Below, piece after piece: positions 24,251 to 33,800 of a stretch of 64,000 nt of DNA (positions are counted from its first letter, which is position 1; the number at the start of each line of letters is the position of its first letter). Origin of the DNA: Coptis chinensis (lineage: Eukaryota > Streptophyta > Magnoliopsida > Ranunculales > Ranunculaceae). The notes under the pieces were generated by a model. The model was given only the letters and a program-made list of their open reading frames with translations. It ran no database searches and had not been told where the DNA came from. A program made the translations under genes and the position numbers. The DNA lies in the NCBI GenBank assembly GCA_015680905.1, contig CM027382.1, positions 5,270,001-5,334,000 on the forward strand, in the 5' to 3' direction.

Positions 24251-24855
24251 TTCCACCCGCTTCCATTGAAAGAATACTAATTTGTCGGGTTTATAGGTAT
24301 ATTAGCGGATGATAAAAGATTAGACAATGACTTTTTTGTATCGATATCATTACTACTGAGATCTTAATAGATGTACTTTATGAGGGGTCGAAAGTGAATG
24401 GTTATGGACCTCGATAAATTGGTCGACGTTGTAACCCGACTTCAATTTATTCTTCAAAACTCCACAATTTTGCCTTGCAACCCTCACCAATCCCCGACGC
24501 CTTTTCTTTTCTCTCTCATTTTTCTCGTTTAGGTTTCCCCTCTTTGAAACAACAATACTCCTTCCTAGTTATTTCATTGCCTTCTTTATCTCTTTTAGTA
24601 GAATTACTTCAGATATTAAATCCAAACCACTTTTGCATAATTGTTGTAAAATTCATAAGCTTCATCCAAAGAGTGAAATTCTTGTCCTATTTTTTAGTTT
24701 GCAATCCTCTCTTTTACTTGCATATAAACCATATCGACTGCGAGTCTAAATGTTCAAACTCCATATCCATTCAATAGATGCTACACATGCATGACAATTT
24801 CAAAATATGAGCAAAATTATAATTAGTTGGCATTTAATAATAATTTTTGATAAAT

Positions 24856-24934
<79 letters not shown>

Positions 24935-25440
24935 TGAACATACCATTTCAATATGTTAAAAAAACGAAATATAATTAATTAGCATTTAATAATAAATATT
25001 TGAGAAAAAAAAAAACAGGGAAAAAATTGAGCGTACCAGTGTACTGATACTGAAAAGCAAATGTAGTCTAGCGTTGGCCAATTTGTTCCAGGTTGGAACT
25101 CTCTTAAAAAATGAAAAAAGTGTGGTGGTGATATTGAGGTGAGAGTGTGAAGGTGGGGTAGGAAGTTGAGAGTGCGGATAAAAGAATTAAGATAGAGAGA
25201 GAGGAGAGAGGCGTGAGAAGCAAAATTGGAGAGAGAGTGTGTGGGGTCAAACAAAATTAATAAAGTGGTGAAATAAAATGGAAAGAGAGAAGAGAGAATA
25301 AAAAATGGGCTGAGTTCACATGAAATAAAGTGGAAAGAGAGTGTGTGGGGGTAAGAATGGAGAGAGAGAGAGATAGAGGAGAGAGAACATGAATTTGTGG
25401 AAAGAGAATAGCATGAATTTTAGAATAAGCATACAAAGTA
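24251..25440. other. Interior of the Mutator-like element: TA repeat and GA-rich tract
   Basis: Contains a TA microsatellite (24859-24931) and a purine-rich stretch (about 25,120-25,410) with many GAGAGA runs. One segment near 25,370-25,410 (GAGAGAACATGAATTTGTGG then AAAGAGAA) closely resembles a block of both terminal arms, for example 29,190-29,225, and looks like a partial third copy. The open frames here come from simple sequence and have no protein similarity. Confidence 0.6.
24859..24931. repeat. (TA)n microsatellite
   Basis: About 36 TA units inside the Mutator-like element. Confidence 0.95.
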
Positions 25441-25454
25441 TGTGTGTGTAGTGT

Positions 25455-25754
25455 CATGGTTTGTTTTTCTCCAAGTTAGACTTCAAACCGAGTTTGCACT
25501 CAACGTACCGGTCAAAATTCCGATAGTAGTTCAACGGTCCAGCAAAGCCTTTCTGCTCAAATTTGCTAGCATAATAGTTAACGTCTTCCGCCAACAACCA
25601 AGAAGGAAGGAGGGGAGTAATGGTTCCAACTATTCCCTTGGGCAATATAGCCGGGACACGACGCGGAGATGTCAAAAAATTCGGACAAGTGTTGGGTGTT
25701 AACTTGAGAAAACTTAGCTTCCATAACTCCCCGGTTCCTGCACTTCACACCTGA
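25455..25754 (-). pseudogene. Captured fragment of a soluble epoxide hydrolase gene
   Basis: Two minus-strand frame pieces match the cap region of plant soluble epoxide hydrolases, alpha/beta-hydrolases that open epoxides. The first reads GVMEAKFSQVNTQHLSEFF (about 25720-25660), matching the family's ExEFxxxxT block. The second reads LLPSWLLAEDVNYYASKFEQ and then GFAGPLNYYRNFD (about 25612-25510), matching the LPSWLSEEDxxYYxxxFxxxGFxGxxNYYR signature. A frame change joins them, and the conserved NWELxAPW continuation is absent. The minus strand has TTTCAG immediately before the first piece (near 25755), like a splice acceptor, which suggests a genomic exon was captured. It lies inside the Mutator-like element and covers about 90 of roughly 315 residues, so it is a fragment and not a gene. 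Confidence 0.65.
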
Positions 25755-26496
25755 AATTTGTCGAGGAGGAACCCTATCGGTAAAAGAGGTCAGCTATCTC
25801 AAGAGAAATTATATGCAAATCAAGAAATGTGAAGTTTCAAATCTTTCAATTAACTTAAAGATAATATTCAATGTATGTTTCCCGGCGCACAAATCCTAGT
25901 GAGATAGGTTTCAGATATAGTTAAAGCATAAGCAATTGAAACTTACACATCGGGCATTTAACACAAAAAAGGTAGATCAACAATTGAAATATAAGTTAAA
26001 GGACAATTTATCACTATGTCCTGTTTCTTTCAAGTGGTAGTCTGTGAGTGGGATGATGTACGAGTCACTTAAACAAAGAGCACCCAAAACCTGCCGGGAG
26101 ATGGTGGTGAAACTCTAAAAGGTTGGGATTTTTCAATTTTGTGTTTGGTTGTCTTTTCTAAATGAAACCACGCATGTAACCCCATTGTAATTGACTTTTG
26201 AGAATGGTAGAGCAAAATTTTGAAACGCAAAGCAAGTGAATTTCTTTCTTTTCCTTCGTAACTTAGTGATCGGAGTTGTAATCGCTGAATTTTGTGGATT
26301 CACTTTCGCAAATCCATCCGATCCCCAATTCATTCATTCTTCCGCTTAGCCAAAGCTAAAGCTAGCCTTCCACCACCAAAGAGCCTATGAATGCCATGGA
26401 ATTCCTCCTCGTGGCTATCTTAATTGCGGATTCTGTAAGACCGTGGTCAATCAGTCCCTCTGTAAGAAGAACAGTGCTTATTCCGCCAACAGCTTA
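25755..26496. other. Interior of the Mutator-like element, unidentified
   Basis: No clear protein match. A plus-strand frame near 26,380-26,490 reads YECHGIPPRGYLNCGFC and continues with further cysteines before it is cut by the PIF/Harbinger-like insertion. It could be another captured piece but I do not recognise it. Confidence 0.4.
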
Positions 26497-27196
26497 GGGG
26501 TCGTTTGTTTTTCGAGCCTATGAATGCTTTGAATCTTTGAATCTTTGAATGACTCATCCTCCTCAATCTTTGATTCTTGATTCTTTGAATTCTAAAAACA
26601 TATTTGTTTTCTGTTAAAATAACACAGCTCAAGAAATTTGAATATAAATCATTCGGACAATTTTACTCATGCTATCTATTTTAAACACTAACTTGATTTC
26701 TTGTTAAACAAAATATATATTATATTTGAGGAGAAGAGATGGATTATCGAAAAAAATAAATGATAAATAAATTTATTTATTTAAAATATGCTTTCACAAA
26801 TATATTTTAACGGTTTATTTTCATATTTTGTTTATTTTTAGAATATATATATATATGTAATTCTATTTTTAACAAAGTGGATATCATTCACCCAAAAAAA
26901 TGAAAAAACCCGTGACGCCAACATCAAATTTTGAAGCCATAAAAGTCAAGGTAGGAAAGTAGATGGGTTCTTAAGATTGGGTTCTTAAGAAAAGGCAAGA
27001 AGGGACTTTCTTGTTTCAAGTATTAGAATTCAAAGATTCAAGAAAAATTTTGGTCTTTGAATCTTTGAATGCTAAAAGTACAACCCCAATGCTTAAACTA
27101 CTTTAAAAAAAAACAAACAAGTTTTGAACCTCTGAATGCTTAAAACTTAAGTTTAAGAGGCTCTGAATGCTGAATTCAAAAAAAACAAACAACCCC
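26497..27196. mobile_element. PIF/Harbinger-like non-autonomous element
   Basis: A 700-bp insertion flanked by the 3-bp duplication TTA (26494-26496 and 27197-27199). The terminal inverted repeats are GGGGTCGTTTGTTTTT and the complement of GGGGTTGTTTGTTTTT. The TTA duplication and GGGG-start ends fit PIF/Harbinger Tourist-like elements. Inside, both halves share GAATCTTTGAATGC-type motifs in inverted arrangement. No transposase is encoded. It lies within the Mutator-like element and is therefore younger than that element's interior. Confidence 0.8.
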
Positions 27197-27502
27197 TTAG
27201 TCTGTGCATGAATGTGCAGCCTATGGATTTGTAAATTATGGGGTTTTGGATTCTAGAATACACAATACTTCCTCTCTTTCCAACATGTCTCTAACTCTCT
27301 ACTCTACACATGCATTCCTTCTTTCTTACTCATAATTTTACTTTGCCATTTAGTGTCTTTTGAAAACCTTGATGTCATTGCTCACAGCCCTACATCTTCA
27401 AGATGTTTTAGCAATAAAATCATAACCACTGCTTTTGTCCAGTATACATCTCACAGCATAGTTGTTTTTGTTGATAGAACCATCCTTGGTTTATTTGCCG
27501 GT

Positions 27503-29345
27503 CTGTCGTTGCTAATATAGAGACTATACATATAATAATTTCTTCTCTATGTAGTCCTGGTTATTGTAAGGACTGAAGGCTTCTAATAACCAATTTTTCT
27601 TCCTCCAAAATCCCCAACCCATTTCTTTGCATATCTCGCCACTATGGTTGATACTAAAAGTTGAGATCTTGATCGACGAGAATTCTTACCCCGCACCGAC
27701 TCATCGTTGTTGCGCGATCTCTACCAAAAATTATGTCAAATGTGCATGATTTCTTTGTTCATGTAGCTGCCAAGGTGGAGAGTCTTCATCAGTACATTGA
27801 ATCTATGAAAACAGCTTATCTTGTCGACCCGGTAATTGATGCTAATGATCCATTTCTTGAGGCGCATTGGGGAATTGGCCAAACAGAAGTTTTCCAACCT
27901 TGCATTTGCCTTCAATGCCACAACCATCTACTCAAGGTGCTTTGGCTTATTTTCAAGTCGCCTATGGCGATTACATCAAACACTCCGCAACTACCATCCG
28001 CATCATCACGGAAGTGGGTTTTCACTATTTAATACATCGTCTTCTACTCTGTCATCCTCGATGTTTTCAACTCCATCGATGGTTGCTCGGTGTCCTCCCT
28101 TTTGGATCATCACGCTAGAATGCCCCAATCTTCAATTTTTGGGACTCCACCAACATCTTTGTTTGGGTCTACAACGGCACCTTCCGCATTTAGCACTCCG
28201 GCCTTTGGTTCAACCAATCGGGAACTCACTTTTTTCAACACCATCCTTCGTCGATCGTCCATCGGTTGGGTGCGGACCAAGCTTTGGGATTGTATCTAAA
28301 GCTTCCCAGCCAAAATCTCGCTTACTAAAGTCAAATCTTGTGAAGCCATCAAAACCGGTGGCGAATCAAGGATCGATCGCTTATTGATTTTATGATCAAA
28401 TTGTGACCAACTATTTCCCACGACCAAAAAAGGCCGACAATTTGAGATTTGCTTAGAGTATGGCTACAATGCTCGAAGTCGCCTTCTATCATCTCCGAGA
28501 CAAGTTTCCGCTTCATGCGGGATGGGCTCCATCGATTAGTTTCAAATGCTCCACACATCTTGCATGCGTCCTTGATTCGATTTCGACAGATTAAACGGTT
28601 TCGATAGAACCATGCTCCTATAAACTGCGGATGGAGGAGATCTTTAATTCATGATGATGATAATGTTGTTCCTTTCAATTGTCTTAACATCAATCAAACA
28701 TGTAGAATAAACACGCGTTTTTCGATTCGATTTTGTGCCAAGAGTTGTAATTCCAAGTTATCGAAATTGAAGTAAAAAGAAAAAGTTGAGATGCAATGCC
28801 TCTTATAAAATCTGGTCGTTTTTGCATGACCTTCTCCTCCTTGCTTGGTTTTGCTTTCGAGCATGTTCGAATTGTTGGGAGATTGAATTGATTATCAAGT
28901 AATCATGCCAACCATTTGCATTGAAGCTCGGCTAAATGAAGGTTTGAAACACTATCAAGATATCCTACAAATGCCATGTTTGGCACCAATGGATGGATTG
29001 TTGCCCCGAGATAGACAAAAGCAAAGATGTATGACTTCTCATCTTCAAATCTTTTTGACATCTTGAACGATTTTTCCTTGATGTGTTAAATTTATTAACC
29101 TGTTTATCTATCTACTCTGTGTGTATGTTTATCATATATTGTCTTCCTTTTTTTTTTTCTTAATGGGGTTTGGGGTTTAGAGAGAGAGAGGAGAGAGAGC
29201 ATGAATTTATGGAAAGAGAAGAGAGAGAAAAGGTGGGGTTGGAGAAAAAAGTGGAGAGAAAAGAAAGAGAAAAAAAAAGTCACGTAAATTTGTTTGGTCC
29301 GGAAGTTTTTTTATCCGGGAAAGTCCTGACTAGAGCAAAACTGAT
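27503..29345 (-). repeat. Right terminal inverted arm of the Mutator-like element
   Basis: Inverse counterpart of 20066-21183. Similarity runs from the inner edge CTGTCGTTGCTAATATAGAG to about 27666, is interrupted by a segment absent from the left arm (about 27667-28382), and resumes to the outer edge at 29345. It ends in a short TA repeat (about 29344-29363). Confidence 0.85.
27667..28382 (+). pseudogene. Captured FG-nucleoporin fragment, NUP58-like
   Basis: A gene fragment found only in the right arm. The plus-strand frame from about 27721 reads LPKIMSNVHDFFVHVAAKVE followed by SLHQYIESMKTAYL, resembling the coiled-coil part of plant NUP58, a central-channel nucleoporin. In shifted frames it continues FPTLHLPSMPQPSTQ, then GSGFSLFNTSSSTLSSSMFS, then SSIFGTPPTSLFGSTTAPSA and FSTPSF. 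These are FG and FxTP repeats typical of the C-terminal half. It ends near SKASQPKSR. At least three frame changes and no visible start make it non-functional. No obvious intron interrupts the run, so it may derive from a single large exon or from spliced RNA. The FG-nucleoporin origin is fairly sure; NUP58 rather than another FG protein is inferred from the HDFF/LHQYIE block. Confidence 0.6.
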
Positions 29346-30838
29346 ATATATATATATATATATGATAGCCGGGTATTTAGGAACCCCTCTCCACTAGCGA
29401 GTAGGCAATTTGTAATCCCTATAGTTGCTCAATTTTGAAACACCTCACTCACAAAAATTATAACAAACCTCCTATTAATTAATAATTTAGAAAAGCCTCC
29501 CTAATATCACTTAAATTATATAATTATCCCTAATTATTAATAACATAATTATTCCGTATTAAAAAAATAGATGAGCTTTTCCTACATAATTACAATTACC
29601 AATTACAATTAGAATCCAAAAAAATCATGTTAACTATGAACTCGAGAGACGGGTTTTAAGACTTTAAGACTTTAGGGAAAAAAAAAAAAAAAAACAATGC
29701 GCAGCTTGGTTTGCATACTTGTATATATATATATAACAAAATTCAAACCCGACTTGGTTTTAGGTTGGGCTCATGTTAGAATATCCAAAAACCAAAAAAC
29801 TCGAGCCTGTATACGTATATCTTTCAATTTTTCTATTCTTGTAAAAAATAAAATTGAGAATCTCTATTTTAGAGAGAATAATGTAATCAATCATTTTCAA
29901 ATAATCAAATCTCTTTGATTTCATTAGAAGATTTCAATTTCGGTGTTTTTTACCTCCTAATTCTAAAAAAAACCCGAGAAATTTGACCAACCCGACATAA
30001 CCCAACCCAACCCAAATTAGTCAGGCTAGAACTTGGGCTGAAAATTCAAAAACCAACTAGGACTTGGTCCCAGACTCAAGTTGAAACATGAGTTGGGCTC
30101 GAATTATGCCTTAACCCAACCTGCGGGCGTTGCACCCTAGTTGGGTGCACTCGGCCTAATCATTGTCTAGGTGACTAGGTCAAACAATTAAACAGAGCTT
30201 TTGTCTAGTCTTCAAGTGCGTTAAAAATAGACTCTATTGTCTTCAAGTGCGCGCCTTCGCCCTTCCAACTAGGCAAGATTTTTAGGCAGATCTGCTATTA
30301 AGTACTAACTACAAAAGTCACTGGCCCTCCAAAACTTCGAACAGTCTCCTTCCGTAACCGCGTTAAGCGTAAGACAGATGAGCAATACAAAGCATATCAA
30401 GTGCAACTTTGATAAAGATTTCATCGGCAGCCTAAGAACACTTGAAAATTATGATGACAAAGGTAGAACATCGAACAATCACCAAACATTTTCAGAGATT
30501 ACATCGAACAAAAAGTGTAGCTAAGATTAGTATTAAGATTAATGAGCGGACAACCTACTATGGACAGAATTAGAAAGAGGTGCATTCCAATAGTATGCCA
30601 GGGACACCATTGGTTTCAACACAACGTTCGTATAATGCCATTTGATTTTTCCAAATTGTAGGATGTAGACGCTCATCGTAGTGGAGGAAACATATGCAGG
30701 ATGTACATTTTCCCGTGCAGTCTTTAGAAATTGTCAGCTCGAGGGTAACATAGTTCTTTGGTCTTCATCTTTTCTCAAAAGATCAAGCATTTCCAAACAT
30801 CTTGAAATCACATCATGTCCTCCATGCACATTCTTCTT
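29346..30838. other. gene-free stretch downstream of the RecQ gene
   Basis: AT-rich DNA between the Mutator-like element and the last RecQ exon. It should include the RecQ 3' untranslated region (30838 downwards). A poly(A) run at about 29679-29694 and short GGGTTGGGT-like motifs (30,000-30,140) are the only notable simple features. No gene was recognised. Confidence 0.55.
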
Positions 30839-33800
30839 TTACAAAACTCTGTACAGATCATTCTTTTTATATACTATGAACTCACTCTCAAGGGAGCTTA
30901 CCACTTCAACTACCAACTCTTCGTTTGATCCCTTGAAATGGTCTACAATATCAGACAGAGGAACCTGCAAGATTTAGTAGGAAAATGAGTTTTGGCATCG
31001 AGTTCTATCCCAATTCTAAACTTTTAATCGTCAGTGCAGAGCTAAGTTCAATAAGTCAGTCGATATATTTCAGCTAGACACTCACTCCATCACGATTATT
31101 AAGCAACTCTACTACGCCTTCTTCTGTTGCCTGCAACGCAACAGTCCCTTCTTCGATTCCACTGATTCTACGGCATTTCCTTGAGGAAGTTTCGTCTTCT
31201 ACAGGTCGGGGTTTCTTTGTGCTCACTAGTCTTTCTGAAGCAGGTTCTGTAACTGGACTGGAAGATGTATCTTCTTTCTCATTCAAGGAAGACTCGACTT
31301 CATCACAATCGTCATTTCTCTCAGAAGGGCCAGTAGGGTCGACTCCCAGAGATGGTTCAGATTTGTCATTTGGAACTTCACCCATTTTCGTACACTCTGG
31401 ACTTGGAAATAATTCTGCGGACAGTCCAAGATCTTGCATTTTCAAAACTGCCTTTATTTGAGTGTAACTTACCTGTGTCACATATGAACAATTACTAACA
31501 CATTGATATAAATGTGAAGACTTATTAACTGACTTCACACTTACCATATCATATAGAGGATCCTTGTCAAAAACTCATACCATGACTGACTACTTCCAGA
31601 CTCACTAGTTTGCTATTCGAGAATATTATCCCTTATAAAAACTACATCAACTAGGACAATTTACTTGGGGTTAAACTTTCTCTTCAATATAAGTGAGGTA
31701 CGATCAACTAGTCAAGCACTAAATATATTTTTCTTTTTTTGATTCCCAAGTAAGTATTTCATAGGTAACTTACTTGTTCAGGTAATTCCTCCTTTATTGG
31801 CTTCAACCTTTCTCTTGAGCCAACTTTAGAAATAGCACCCTGAATATTTAAATATATCTCATGAGTCATGCCAATCTCCTCACAAAATCTGTTCCAATTG
31901 ATTTCATATCCTTCTTGGACAGCTTCAAAAATGTATTCGGAAACAGTACTTTCTTTTATTGGTGCTGCTCTCCCAGGGAAGTTCTGTACGGTAAAGTATC
32001 ACCAAAACAGGAAAACAAGCCAATTGAGCTAAAATTTCGCAGATGAAGAAACTGTAAGGAAGACTTACAGCGATTTTCTGAAGAGTGATGCCATCCTTAT
32101 GCCACATTCTCCAAGCTTCATACTTAGCAGATGTTAATTTCCTCTGGGGATTTGGTGTTGAATACATTTTATTAGCAACTTCAGTTTGTATGCTCACTGC
32201 CCGATCTAAAGAGAGGTTCAACCCTTCAGAGAAATCGCGGACATTTTGAAGAATGTGATCTCCATATGTAGTTACAAGGTGCTACATCATGCATCAACAC
32301 ATTTATGAGTGAGGATGGCAGTCGGATGCTTATTAAATTCATTGATGAATATGCTCCATACGTAGACAAGTAGTCAAAAGTATATGCATCAGTATAATAT
32401 TTCAAAAAGACACCATCAGCATTACATGACACTTCAAAGTGGATGATACTTGTGTTCGACATTTTATTAATTAGCTTCGAATGAAGTTTCCATGCCATGT
32501 CTGAACCATGTTCATGTAACATAGGATATAATACACAGAACTCACATGGGTTCTTAAGCAGTACATTTTTCTTTCTCTTTTGCAATGGTTCATGGAAAAA
32601 TCATGGAACATAATACATTAAAGAAACTTTTGTTAAACAGTGGTAAGAAGTCCATGGCCAAAAACTCCTCTATGTCACCAGCCTTGTTCTTGAGACGGGT
32701 ATGAGAGTCAAAAGTTTCTATGCCTCTCGACAAAATTTTCAGAAAATTGTTCATACAATACAAAACAAGTGCAATAAACTACGCAAAGAATGTTACTGTT
32801 AGATTATTAATCAACTGGCAACTAAGCACTTGTTCACGGTTATTTAAACTGTTAAGAGATACCTGATTGACACCATCAATGTTTGCCAATCTGGCTTTGG
32901 TAGATGGGCAGCATAGTGCAATCTTCTGTATTGTTTGATCTCCACATATTGCATATCTGAATATTAAAACAAATTCCAAGTAAAGGCTCTTTGGGAAATG
33001 AATATATCTCTTATTGAACAAAGAAAAAGAGTAAACAAAACAAAAATAAATTCCACATGGCAAAGGAAGCATGTTATGGTCGTCTAGTACTTTGTCCAGC
33101 AATTTTAACAAGTGCAATCTTCTAGGATTCACTAAAAACCATTTTTTAACACCAGAACAAAATAATCTTACGGAGCTATTCCCTTGATCCTTGCAAGCTT
33201 CAGTCTCATGTCTAACAGCATGTGATAGAGTTTCACCTCAGCCTGAGACATTGAACATACATATTCAACTTCAGCTGCATCAACATTTACAGTGCTTTTT
33301 ATTTTTTTCGAAAAAAAAAAACACAAACAAACAAACAAACAAACAAACAAACAAACAAAACAAAACAAAACAAAACAAAACAAAACAAAAACATTTACAG
33401 TGTTTATAGTGTGAGCATACACCGAAAGCATATCAACCGCAGACATTACGATAGAGTCACAAGCATCTCACAAGGTTCTTTTATTTGACCCATCTCGGAG
33501 TATTTATTACCAACGTTAATTAGCTGTGTCCCATGTCCTACTCATATAGGTTTCTGTGTCAGACACCAACACATGTATCTGTGTCACTGAAACTTAGCAA
33601 TTTTCCAACTTTTTTATCTTTAAAAACATAGGTATCATGTCTTTACATGTATTAAAGCATTCAGGTATTTGTTTATCAACAGAAAGTAAAGTATCTAATG
33701 GTGCGTGCGTACACACTGGAGGTCATCAAGCACAGAAAAGAATAATTATGATAGATTGATGAGCATGTTAGATCCTTCTTTTCTTCCAAGTTCCTACCCA

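Larger units (their letters stand above)
20066..29345 (-). mobile_element. Long-TIR Mutator-like element (FAR1 type) carrying gene fragments
   Basis: Two long inverted arms bound this 9.3-kb unit: 20066-21183 and 27503-29345. Their outer ends share TTTTGCTCTAGTC, then GGACTT and a TAAAAAAACTTCC-like stretch, and both abut TA microsatellites that hide any target duplication. Between the arms lie a decayed FAR1-type MULE transposase (minus), an epoxide-hydrolase fragment and a later PIF/Harbinger-like insertion. The right arm also holds an FG-nucleoporin fragment. Long TIRs with a FAR1/Jittery-like transposase fit the Mutator superfamily. Carriage of host gene fragments is Pack-MULE behaviour. 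Arm similarity is high by eye but with many substitutions and small indels, so insertion is not recent. The element is now non-autonomous because its transposase is broken. Confidence 0.75.

Noticed and set aside
33315-33391. CRISPR-like or telomere-like short repeats
   Set aside because: Simple CAAA/CAAAA microsatellite without spacers.
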